A DNA stretch of 64,000 nt from Halogeometricum sp. S1BR25-6 (GTDB lineage: Archaea > Halobacteriota > Halobacteria > Halobacteriales > Haloferacaceae). Positions within the stretch are counted from its first letter, which is position 1. The number at the start of each line of letters is the position of its first letter. Of the stretch, positions 17,264 through 24,569 are shown one piece after another. Position numbers and translations under genes: made by a program. The notes beneath the pieces are model-generated. The model saw nothing but the letters and a program-made list of their open reading frames with translations. It ran no database searches and was not told the DNA's origin. The stretch is taken from contig NZ_JAMQOP010000001.1 of the NCBI RefSeq assembly GCF_031624495.1, forward strand, positions 868,001-932,000. The letters are read 5' to 3'.

Positions 17264-18169
17264 TCAGGCTTCGAGGATGTCGTCGTCCGCCGCGGGCGGA
17301 ACCGCGAGCGACCCATCGAGCGCCGTAACCGCGCGCCCCCCGACGCGAACCTCGTCGCCGACGCGGACGCGGACGCGGACGCGGCCGGGTCGGTCGACGA
17401 AGTGTCCCTGCTCGAAGGTCATCTCGTCGGGCAGGTCACCGTCGAAGGCGTCGACGTGGCGGAGGTATGCCCCGCAGGCGCCGCTCGCGGTGCCCGTGAC
17501 CGGGTCTTCGGGGATGCCGAGGCCGGGGGCGAACATCCGTCCGTGGAGCGTCGAGTCGGCGTCAAGGGCGTCGAACGTGAACGCGTAGACGCCGGCGGCG
17601 TCGTACTCCTCGGCAAGCGCCTCCAGGGCCGCGAAGTCCGGGTCCGCGCCGCCGAGGCGTTCGAGGAAGTTCACGGGGACGACGAGGTAGGGCAGGCCCG
17701 TCGAGGCGACGGCCGCGGAGAGGTCCGCGCCGACGTCGCGGAGGGCCGCGGAGTCGATGCCGAGGGCCTCGCCCGCGCGGTCGTAGTCGAGGTCGACCGT
17801 CTCGACGGTCGGTGACTCCTGCGTCATCCAGACGGTGCCGTCATCGGTAATCTCGACGTCGAGGACGCCGACGCTCGTCTCGACGGTGTGCGTCCCGGCG
17901 TCGAGGACGCCGTCCTCGTGGAGGTGCGCGTGCGCGGCCACGGTTGCGTGACCGCAGAGGCCCACCTCGCGGGTCGGCGTGAAAAAGCGGAGCCGTCGGT
18001 CGGCGTCCTCGGAGGACAGGACGAACGCCGTCTCGCTGACGGCGAGTTCGCGGGCGACCGCCCGCATCTGCGAGTCGTCGAGGTCACCGTCGGGGACGAC
18101 GCCGGCGGCGTTGCCCGAGAGCGGTTCCGTCGCGAAGGCGTCGACGAGGAGCGCGCGGCGCGTCTGCAT
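17264..18169 (-). CDS. PhzF family isomerase/epimerase-like protein
   Basis: A 301-residue protein with a duplicated diaminopimelate epimerase-like fold. The N-terminal half has LVDAFATEPLSGNAAGVVPD and LAVSETAFVL, whose Glu is the presumed catalytic acid/base, and RFFTPTREVGLCGHATVAAHAHL. The C-terminal half has GLGIPEDPVTGTASGACGAYLRH, the partner glycine-rich site, and FEQGHFVDRPGRVRVRV. PhzF isomerises a dihydroanthranilate in phenazine synthesis. Most archaeal homologues have unknown substrates, and no phenazine genes are near. Confidence 0.9.
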   Translation of the reverse strand: MQTRRALLVDAFATEPLSGNAAGVVPDGDLDDSQMRAVARELAVSETAFVLSSEDADRRLRFFTPTREVGLCGHATVAAHAHLHEDGVLDAGTHTVETSVGVLDVEITDDGTVWMTQESPTVETVDLDYDRAGEALGIDSAALRDVGADLSAAVASTGLPYLVVPVNFLERLGGADPDFAALEALAEEYDAAGVYAFTFDALDADSTLHGRMFAPGLGIPEDPVTGTASGACGAYLRHVDAFDGDLPDEMTFEQGHFVDRPGRVRVRVRVGDEVRVGGRAVTALDGSLAVPPAADDDILEA

Positions 18170-18227
18170 GCGTCCCTCGACGGCGCTCGCCGGTAAGAAT
18201 CCCGGCGGTCGCGGACGGGCGGTCGGG

Positions 18228-18404
18228 CTACTCGGTGACGGCGCTCCGGCCCGATGCCGCCGCGCCGTTCATCACCTCGCGCATGTTCATGCACGCCGGG
18301 CAGCCGAACACCTCGTCGTCGCTGTCGCCGAAGACGCGGACGAAGTCGCGGGTCACAAACTCCTCGCAGTTGTTGCACGTGTACATCGAATCGTTCCTTG
18401 ACAT
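18228..18404 (-). CDS. small zinc-ribbon protein
   Basis: A 58-residue protein too short for most gene callers: MSRNDSMYTCNNCEEFVTRD, then FGCPACMNMREVMNGAAASG. Two CxxC knuckles 27 residues apart would bind one zinc ion. Such tiny zinc proteins are abundant in haloarchaea, and some act in regulation or biofilm traits, but this one's role is unknown. A strong TATA box sits exactly 25 nt upstream of the ATG, indicating a leaderless transcript divergent from the phosphoribosyltransferase gene. Confidence 0.85.
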   Translation of the reverse strand: MSRNDSMYTCNNCEEFVTRDFVRVFGDSDDEVFGCPACMNMREVMNGAAASGRSAVTE

Positions 18405-18424
18405 ATGTTGACATACACCAATAG

Positions 18425-18433
18425 TATATAAAA
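18425..18433 (-). promoter_or_regulatory. TATA box for the small zinc-ribbon gene
   Basis: Minus-strand TTTTATATA centred about 25 nt upstream of the ATG at 18404, one of the clearest promoters in the window. Confidence 0.75.
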
Positions 18434-18536
18434 TTACGTGCCCGGTATCCGACGGGTGGACCGGTCCCGTCCCGGACGGCGGCGTGCGGCCGGCGCCCCG
18501 ACGACGAGACGGACACGTTAAAGATGCCTACGACCC

Positions 18537-18554
18537 GTTCACGAAGTGGTGAAC
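18537..18554 (+). promoter_or_regulatory. candidate operator upstream of the phosphoribosyltransferase
   Basis: An inverted repeat GTTCAC-N6-GTGAAC ends 7 nt before the ATG at 18562. A TATA-like ACGTTAAAG lies at about 18515-18523, so the palindrome would cover the transcription start, where archaeal repressors act. The regulator is not known. Confidence 0.45.
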
Positions 18555-18561
18555 GAAGCCC

Positions 18562-19275
18562 ATGGGCGACCTCCCCGACGAATTTAACTGCACTATCACG
18601 AACTGGGAGTACATCTACGGTCGCTGCCGCGACGTGAGCGACCAGGTGAAGGCCGCGGAGTTCGACCCGGACGTGGTGGTCGCACTCGCGCGCGGCGGCT
18701 GGTTCGCCGGTCGCTGCATCTGCGACTTCCTCGGACTGGACGACCTGACGAGCCTGAAGATGGAACACTACGTCGGGACGGCCCAGAAGACGAACGAACC
18801 CGAAGTGCGCTACCCCATGCCCGAGGGGAGCGTCGAGGGCAAGGACGTGCTCATCATCGACGACATCGCCGACACCGGCGGGTCCATCGAACGCGCCTAC
18901 GAGTACGTGACCGAACGCGACGCCGGCGAGGTGCGGACGGCGACGCTGCAACTTCTCCAGTCGAGCGAGTTCGAACCCGACTTCGTCGGCGAACGCCTCG
19001 GGGAGTGGACGTGGGTCGTCTATCCGTGGAACTTCATCGAGGACATGATCGACCTCACGACGGGCGTCATGGAGAAGGCCGACGAGGAGACGTTCGAGAT
19101 GGAGGACCTGCGACACTACCTCGCGGAGTACCACAGCGTCGACCGCATCGAGATGGAAATCGCTCAACCCGGCCGGATGCCGGAGGTGCTCTCGGAGATG
19201 GAGCGCCGCGGCTACGTCGAGTCCGCCGACGGCGACGCGTGGCGGTTGCTGGAGAACGAGGGCGTCGGCGCATAG
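18562..19275 (+). CDS. purine-type phosphoribosyltransferase with C-terminal extension
   Basis: A 237-residue type I phosphoribosyltransferase. The PRPP loop VLIIDDIADTGGSIE is at about 96-110, after the VVVALARGGWFAGRCICDFLGL base/pyrophosphate region (about 38-60). The core resembles xanthine/hypoxanthine-guanine salvage enzymes. The extra C-terminal 80 residues look like a winged-helix-type module (EDLRHYLAEYHSVDRIEMEIAQPGRMPEVLSEMERRGYVESADGDAWRLL), which may give regulation or substrate control. The exact base is uncertain. A palindrome overlaps its promoter. Confidence 0.85.
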   Translation: MGDLPDEFNCTITNWEYIYGRCRDVSDQVKAAEFDPDVVVALARGGWFAGRCICDFLGLDDLTSLKMEHYVGTAQKTNEPEVRYPMPEGSVEGKDVLIIDDIADTGGSIERAYEYVTERDAGEVRTATLQLLQSSEFEPDFVGERLGEWTWVVYPWNFIEDMIDLTTGVMEKADEETFEMEDLRHYLAEYHSVDRIEMEIAQPGRMPEVLSEMERRGYVESADGDAWRLLENEGVGA

Positions 19276-19344
19276 GACGAGAAAAGCCGACGCGCGGAAC
19301 GCGGAGTCGAATTTACCACCGTTCCCGACCGAGGGCCGACCATC

Positions 19345-19770
19345 ATGAACGAACGGTTTCGGCCGATAAAGCGATTCTTCTGGTCGCGACACGAGAACCC
19401 CGGCAGCGTTTGGACGCTGGTCTGCGCGTATCCGGTGTTGGTCGCGGCCCTCTACCGTCGGGACCGACGACTCCTCCTCGGGACCCTCCTGTTCGTCGCC
19501 GCGAACCCGTTTCTGTTCTCGGAACCCGATGGCGACGCCGCGTGGGCGACTCGCGTCGTGCGCGGAGAGCAGACGTGGCTCGACCGAGGACTCCGGTCGT
19601 CGCCGGTCGACGTCCTGTTCGTCTGTCTCGCGGCCCCGCTCTATCTGTCCACGCTCCGCGCGGCGGCCGAGCGACGACCGGTCGAGACGGCGTTCGGGAC
19701 GGTCGCGTCGGTCCTCGTCATGCTCCTGTTCTTCGACCGGATGGCGCGCCTGTACGACGAGTCGGCGTGA
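19345..19770 (+). CDS. small membrane protein (possibly DUF6653)
   Basis: A 141-residue protein with hydrophobic segments near 24-38, 43-56, 90-105 and 117-130, starting MNERFRPIKRFFWSRHENPGSVWTL. The charged FFWSRHENPxSxW opening and the HxNP motif recall the small haloarchaeal/bacterial DUF6653 family, but I am not certain. No function is known. It is flanked by the phosphoribosyltransferase and AEC transporter genes, on the same strand but with separate gaps. Confidence 0.65.
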   Translation: MNERFRPIKRFFWSRHENPGSVWTLVCAYPVLVAALYRRDRRLLLGTLLFVAANPFLFSEPDGDAAWATRVVRGEQTWLDRGLRSSPVDVLFVCLAAPLYLSTLRAAAERRPVETAFGTVASVLVMLLFFDRMARLYDESA

Positions 19771-19871
19771 ACGGTCACACCGCTCCGCGCCGGGTGTATC
19801 AGGGTCTTTCACGACGCGGTAAGCCGCGCCGTCTCCGAAGCCCTTGACCCGGTCGCTCGTGAGACGCGAAC

Positions 19872-20828
19872 GTGGCATCACTGCTGTCTATCTTCGCGAC
19901 GGCCATCCTCCCCATCCTCGCCGTCGGCGCCGTCGGCTTCGTCCTCGGCCGGACGAAGGACGTCGACACCGCTCCTCTGAACACCGTCGTCGTCTACGTT
20001 CTCGCGCCCGCGCTCGTCTTTCACAGTCTGGCGACGACGACGCTCGCGGGGTCGACGCTGCTCGAAGTCGTCGGCGTCGTCACCGCCTACCACCTCGTCA
20101 TGATACTGGTCGCGGAGGGCGTCGGCCGCGCCCTCGGCGAGCGGGACCCCCTCCTGAGTTCGCTCGTGCTCGTCTCCGCGTTCTCGAACTCCGGCAACTA
20201 CGGTATCCCCGTCTCGAACTTCGCGTTCGGCGAGACGGGCCGGGCGACGGCCGTCGTCTTCCTCTCCGTGCAGAGCATCCTCATCTACACGCTCGGCGTC
20301 TTCATCGCCTCGCGCGGCGGCGGGTCGGGCGGACTCTCCGGCCTGAAACACGTGTTCCGGATTCCGCTCGTCTACGCCGTCCTCGCCGCCCTCCTCGCGC
20401 GCGCCCTCGGCGTCGTCCCGCCGGCCGGGTCGACGGCGATGGAGACGCTCCAACTCGTCGGCGACTCCTCCATCCCCCTGATGCTCCTCATCGTCGGCGT
20501 CCAACTCGCCCGGACGGACGTGGGCGCGACGCTCCGCACCGTCGGCGTGGTGACGACGCTGAAGATGGTCGTCGCGCCCCTCGTCGGCCTCGCTCTCGTT
20601 CTCGCGGCGGGCATCGCCGACCCAACGGTGGCGAAAACCATCGTCCTCGAAACCGCGATGCCGGCGGCCGTCACCCCCCTCATTCTCGTCGCGGAGTTCT
20701 CCGAGGGGACGGTCCGGGGCGTCTCAGTCGCGGAGTTCGTCTCCACCGCCGTCTTCGTCACGACGCTGGTCAGCGTCCCGGTGCTGACGGGAGTCATCGC
20801 CCTCTTGGAGTCGGGGCTACTGTTCTGA
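19872..20828 (+). CDS. AEC (auxin efflux carrier) family transporter
   Basis: A 318-residue inner-membrane carrier with about ten hydrophobic segments in two halves. Family blocks include ILPILAVGAVGFVLGR, LVLVSAFSNSGNYGIPVSNFAFGE (the NxGNYG unwound-helix motif), SSIPLMLLIVGVQLA and ETAMPAAVTPLILVAEF. AEC proteins move organic anions or auxin-like acids; the substrate here is unknown. The GTG start is at 19872. The stop precedes mtaP by about 50 bp. Confidence 0.9.
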   Translation: MASLLSIFATAILPILAVGAVGFVLGRTKDVDTAPLNTVVVYVLAPALVFHSLATTTLAGSTLLEVVGVVTAYHLVMILVAEGVGRALGERDPLLSSLVLVSAFSNSGNYGIPVSNFAFGETGRATAVVFLSVQSILIYTLGVFIASRGGGSGGLSGLKHVFRIPLVYAVLAALLARALGVVPPAGSTAMETLQLVGDSSIPLMLLIVGVQLARTDVGATLRTVGVVTTLKMVVAPLVGLALVLAAGIADPTVAKTIVLETAMPAAVTPLILVAEFSEGTVRGVSVAEFVSTAVFVTTLVSVPVLTGVIALLESGLLF

Positions 20829-20878
20829 TTTCTGACCGAACTCACCACCCTTTAGCCCCCGCCCCGCGAGGAGAGAGT

Positions 20879-21739
20879 ATGACAATCGGCTTCATCGGCG
20901 GAAGCGGCATCTACGACGCCCTGCCCCTGACGGACACGCGCACCGTTGAGGTGGAGACGCCGTACGGCGACCCCTCGGCGCCGCTCACCGTCGGCGAGTT
21001 CGGCGACACCGGCCGAGAGGTTGTCTTCGTCCCGCGTCACGGACCGAAGCACCAGCGCTCGCCGACGACGCTGCCGTACCGCGCGAACGTCTACGCGCTG
21101 AAAGAACAGGGCGTCACGCACGTCCTCGCCTCGAACGCAGTCGGCAGTCTCCGCGAGGACCTGCCGCCGCAGACGCTCGTCATCCCCGACCAGATATACG
21201 ACCGCACGAAGCACCGCGACCTGACGTTCTTCGAGGAGGACGTCGTCGTCCACCAACCGTTCGCCGACCCCTACTGCGCGGAACTGAACGAGATACTCGC
21301 CGACGCCGCCAAGGAGGCGACGGACGCGGACGTCGTCCGCGGCGGCACCTACGTCTGCATCGAGGGGCCGCAGTACTCCACGCGCGCCGAGAGCGAGTTC
21401 TACCGCGAACAGGGCTGGGACGTCGTCGGAATGACGACGATTCCGGAGGCGAAACTCGCCCGCGAGGCGGAGATGGCCTACGCTACCGTCACCGGCGTCA
21501 CCGACTACGACGTCTGGAAGGCGGACAGCGAGGTCACCCTCCAAGAGGTGCTGAAGAACGCCGAGAAGAACGAGACGGCCATCAAAGAGACCGTCGAGGC
21601 CGCAATCGAGGCCATCCCGGACAACCACGAGTGTCCCTGTCACTCCTCGCTCGAAGGGACCATCAACACGCCGGACGACGCCATTCCCGGAGATGTGAAA
21701 TCCGACCTCTCTCCGCTCATCGGCGAGTACGTCGACTAA
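20879..21739 (+). CDS. mtnP: S-methyl-5'-thioadenosine phosphorylase
   Basis: A 286-residue purine nucleoside phosphorylase-family enzyme that cleaves methylthioadenosine for methionine and adenine salvage. It begins MTIGFIGGSGIYDALPL and contains RHGPKHQRSPTTLPYRANVYALKEQGV, SNAVGSLREDLPP, the nucleoside site GGTYVCIEGPQYSTRAES and VGMTTIPEAKLAREAEMAYATVTGVTDYDVW. The Asp in VTDYDVW is the family base-binding residue. The frame is open upstream across the AEC gene, but the ATG at 20879 follows a purine-rich GAGGAGAGAG ribosome site and matches the family start. Confidence 0.94.
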   Translation: MTIGFIGGSGIYDALPLTDTRTVEVETPYGDPSAPLTVGEFGDTGREVVFVPRHGPKHQRSPTTLPYRANVYALKEQGVTHVLASNAVGSLREDLPPQTLVIPDQIYDRTKHRDLTFFEEDVVVHQPFADPYCAELNEILADAAKEATDADVVRGGTYVCIEGPQYSTRAESEFYREQGWDVVGMTTIPEAKLAREAEMAYATVTGVTDYDVWKADSEVTLQEVLKNAEKNETAIKETVEAAIEAIPDNHECPCHSSLEGTINTPDDAIPGDVKSDLSPLIGEYVD

Positions 21740-21782
21740 CATCTCGCATTCCTCCCAACGAGTCGAAACCGCTTTACGTCTG

Positions 21783-21798
21783 TTTAGGCCTACCTAAA
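21783..21798 (+). promoter_or_regulatory. DtxR/IdeR-type iron operator
   Basis: TTTAGGCCTACCTAAA is an interrupted palindrome (arms TTTAGG and CCTAAA), matching the TTAGG...CCTAA core of metal-dependent DtxR-family boxes. It lies between a TATA-like CTTTACG (about 21772-21778) and the ATG at 21804, where a bound repressor would block initiation. This fits an iron-uptake gene. Confidence 0.7.
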
Positions 21799-21803
21799 AC
21801 AAG

Positions 21804-23063
21804 ATGGCAGACGAACCTACGCGGAGGACGTATCTGAAGCGGACCGGCGCGCTCGTCGCGGCGGGATTGGTCGCCGGGTGTTCCGGCGATTCGGGTGGCA
21901 CCGCGACGGAGGGCGCCGGGGCGAGCGACTCGGCGTCGGCGGAACCGACGGACACCGTGACGGGAGAAACGGACGGGACCGACGACGGAACCGAATCGTC
22001 CGCCTCGGCGTACACGGTGTCGATGTCGCCGGTGGGCGACGTCGAGTTCGACGGCGTCCCTGAGAACGTCTTCACCGTCTTCCCGCAGTACGCCGACATG
22101 GCGGTGGCGCTGGGCCACGGCGACGCCCTGAACTCCGTCTACGTCCCGGAGATGTCGGGGACGACGATGAACCACTACTACGAGCGTCTCGATGGCGTCA
22201 GCTTCGAGTGGGAGGGGCTGTACGACCCGCTGAACGGCGGGCTGAACAAGGAGAAGCTGTTCGAACTCGGCAGCGACGTCCACCTCACCGACCCCGCGTG
22301 GGCGTCGACGCAGGACAACTGGGACGGTTCGGACGTCGAGGAGATTCGCTCGCAGGTGGCACCGTGGTTCGGCAACTTCTACAGCGGCACCCACACCGAC
22401 GCGCCGGACGGCTACGGCAACTACCAGTACTACACGCTCTGGGAACTGTTCGGCAAGGTGGCGGGAGTGTTCCAAGAGACCGAGCGTTACGAGGCGCTGA
22501 GCGCGGTTCACGATGACCTCCTCTCGACCATCCGGTCGAACCTCCCGCCAAAGGAGGAGCGCCCGACGGCCGTCCGCGCCACCTACTCGGCGGAGAACGA
22601 GACCTTCTGGACGTACCACCTCAACCGGCCCGGCTACTGGCTGGCCGACACGCGACCGCTGGCCGCCAACGACGCCTTCGGCTCCGAGCAGTGGAACGGT
22701 CTCTGGGGCACTGTCGACTTCGAGACGCTGGCCGAGGCGGACCCCGACGTCATCCTGCATCTCTGGGGGATGACGCCGAACTACAAGATGTCGGAGGTGC
22801 GCGCCGCCCTCGAAGACCACCCGATCGGGGGACAACTGACCGCGGTGCAGAACGGGAACGTCTACCCCGCCGGGATGCGCTATCAGGGCCCCATCATGAA
22901 CCTCTTCCAGTTGGAGATGGGTGCCAAACAGCTCTACCCCGAGCAGTTCGGCGAGTGGCCCGAGTACGAGGACGGCGAACCGTACCCGGAAATCCCCGAG
23001 GGAGAGCGGTTGTTCGACCGGACGGCGGTGGCCGACGCGGTCAACGGCGACCTGCAGTCGTAA
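21804..23063 (+). CDS. siderophore/iron-type ABC transporter substrate-binding lipoprotein
   Basis: A 419-residue exported protein. TRRTYLKRTGALVAAGLVAGCSG combines a twin-arginine signal with a lipobox ending at C28, so it is membrane-anchored outside the cell. A Thr/Ser/Asp/Glu-rich linker (about 29-75) precedes a periplasmic-binding-type domain with FPQYADMAVALGHGDALNSVYVP, SDVHLTDP, DPDVILHLWG and LTAVQNGNVYPAG. The fold resembles type III (siderophore or cobalamin) receptors. Neither permease nor ATPase is adjacent, so it is an orphan receptor. The DtxR-type box directly upstream favours an iron ligand. Confidence 0.87.
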   Translation: MADEPTRRTYLKRTGALVAAGLVAGCSGDSGGTATEGAGASDSASAEPTDTVTGETDGTDDGTESSASAYTVSMSPVGDVEFDGVPENVFTVFPQYADMAVALGHGDALNSVYVPEMSGTTMNHYYERLDGVSFEWEGLYDPLNGGLNKEKLFELGSDVHLTDPAWASTQDNWDGSDVEEIRSQVAPWFGNFYSGTHTDAPDGYGNYQYYTLWELFGKVAGVFQETERYEALSAVHDDLLSTIRSNLPPKEERPTAVRATYSAENETFWTYHLNRPGYWLADTRPLAANDAFGSEQWNGLWGTVDFETLAEADPDVILHLWGMTPNYKMSEVRAALEDHPIGGQLTAVQNGNVYPAGMRYQGPIMNLFQLEMGAKQLYPEQFGEWPEYEDGEPYPEIPEGERLFDRTAVADAVNGDLQS

Positions 23064-23071
23064 CCCGACGG

Positions 23072-23545
23072 TCAGTTCGTTTCTCGGTCGAGGGCGCGGT
23101 CCACGGCGGCGGCCGACGCCGACCCGCCGTCGCCGTGTTCGACGGCGTGGCAGTCCCCGCAGTACCAGTTTTCTCCCGCTTCGACCGTCGACAGCGGAAC
23201 GCCCGCGACGACGAACTGCTCGCCGTAGCGCCGACAGACGCCCCCTTCGTCCCCACCGCCGCAGACCGTACACGAGGAAACCTGCGCCGGGAGCGCCTCG
23301 ACGCGCCGAACGGAGCCGAACTCGCTCGGCGAGTAGGCGACGTAGCCCGCGGCGTAGCAGTGCAACCAGAAGATGGGGAAGAACGCGAGCGCGGAGCCGA
23401 CGGCGGCGACGCCCGTTCCGACGGGGACGCCCAGCACGCCGCCGGCGAGGACCCCCGCGAGGAGGGCAAACAGCGCCGACGTGAGCAGGGAGACGGCGGC
23501 GGTGACTCTGCGGAGGGTGCCGGAGAGGAGGGTCTTCGGAGGCAC
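23072..23545 (-). CDS. membrane protein with zinc-ribbon tail, unknown function
   Basis: A 157-residue protein: two N-terminal hydrophobic segments (about 13-35 and 44-68), then a soluble tail with CTVCGGGDEGGVCRRYGEQFVVAGVPLSTVEAGENWYCGDCH. Two CxxC pairs about 37 residues apart suggest zinc or another metal. No family name is recalled with confidence. It converges on the binding-protein gene with an 8-bp gap, so the iron link is positional only. Confidence 0.7.
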   Translation of the reverse strand: MPPKTLLSGTLRRVTAAVSLLTSALFALLAGVLAGGVLGVPVGTGVAAVGSALAFFPIFWLHCYAAGYVAYSPSEFGSVRRVEALPAQVSSCTVCGGGDEGGVCRRYGEQFVVAGVPLSTVEAGENWYCGDCHAVEHGDGGSASAAAVDRALDRETN

Positions 23546-23591
23546 GACTCCGGATAGGCGTCGCAGGAGAAAAAGTTCCGCCGCCGTTCGG

Positions 23592-24569
23592 TCAGTCGGC
23601 TATCGCTTCCGCCTCGGCCGTCTCGTCCTCACTCTCGGCGTCCGCGTCCGAATCCGCATCAGACTCGTCCTCGACGCTCGCCGGGTCCCGCACCCACAGG
23701 TCGCCGAACAGGTCGTCCTGCTGGAGGCGGACGGTGCCGCGGTGCGAGAGGAACAAAAGCGAGAGGTACGTCGTCACCGGCGTCTCCGCCGCGGTGCGAA
23801 TCTCCGCGTACAGCACCTCCTCGCGCCCCTTCTCGTACTGCTCGCTCAGGGCTGTCTCGACGGCGGCGATGGAGGATTCGATGTCCTCGGTGTGGGCCGT
23901 CCCGGTCACGTCCGCGGCGGTGGGTTCGTCGTCCGCGCGGACGTCGTCGGCCGACCGGTAATCGAGCGTCTGCGTCCCGCGACTGTACCCGCGCGGCGAG
24001 TCGGAGGTGTCGTACTCGCGGCGGCGCTTCCACCACGACTCGCGTTCGGCCTCGCGGAGTTCGCGGACGAGTTCGTCCAGCGTTTCGGGCGACCCGCGGG
24101 CCTGCTTGCGTTCGAGGCGGCGGTCCATCTCGGCTTCGAGGGCGTCGACGGGGTCGAATCCCGAGTCCGACCCGGGCGCGCCGTCGGCCTCGCCGTTGGC
24201 CATCTCGCCGCCGTTCTCCAGGGCCATCTCCCACGGTTCGAGTTCGGGTTCCTCCTCCTCGGCGTCGGGTTCGAGGAGGGCGTCGGACTTCATCCGCAGG
24301 AGGACGGAGGCGTAGAACAGCGCCCGGCCCGAGGTCCGCAGGTCCGTCGCGTCGAGGCGCGCGAGGAAGGCGTCCGTCACGTCCACCACGTCGATGTCCC
24401 ACGGGTCTATCTCGCCCTCCTCGGCGAGTTGCACGAGCAGTTCGACCGGTTCGACCTCCCCGTCGTCGGCGTCGGTGTCCGTCTCCAGGTCGAGGTCGAC
24501 GCCGTCGGGAACGGCGCTCTCGGCGGTCGATTCGGGAGGCTCCGCGTCGGCGTCCGTCTCCTCAGTCAT
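23592..24569 (-). CDS. scpA: segregation and condensation protein A (kleisin)
   Basis: A 325-residue ScpA kleisin that bridges the two SMC heads. The N-terminal block VEPVELLVQLAEEGEIDPWDIDVVDVTDAFLARLDATDLRTSGRALFYASVLLRMKSDALLEP is the SMC-binding helical domain. A long acidic linker and a C-terminal winged helix (TPVTTYLSLLFLSHRGTVRLQQDDLFGDLWV) follow. The C-terminal about 20 residues are an acidic tail. It overlaps the 3' end of smc by 8 bp, so expression is coupled. No scpB gene is present here. Confidence 0.94.
   Translation of the reverse strand: MTEETDADAEPPESTAESAVPDGVDLDLETDTDADDGEVEPVELLVQLAEEGEIDPWDIDVVDVTDAFLARLDATDLRTSGRALFYASVLLRMKSDALLEPDAEEEEPELEPWEMALENGGEMANGEADGAPGSDSGFDPVDALEAEMDRRLERKQARGSPETLDELVRELREAERESWWKRRREYDTSDSPRGYSRGTQTLDYRSADDVRADDEPTAADVTGTAHTEDIESSIAAVETALSEQYEKGREEVLYAEIRTAAETPVTTYLSLLFLSHRGTVRLQQDDLFGDLWVRDPASVEDESDADSDADAESEDETAEAEAIAD

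Noticed and set aside
19844-20878. N-terminal extension of the MTA phosphorylase frame
   Set aside because: The extension overlaps the AEC transporter in another frame and is Arg-rich; the family start is at 20879.
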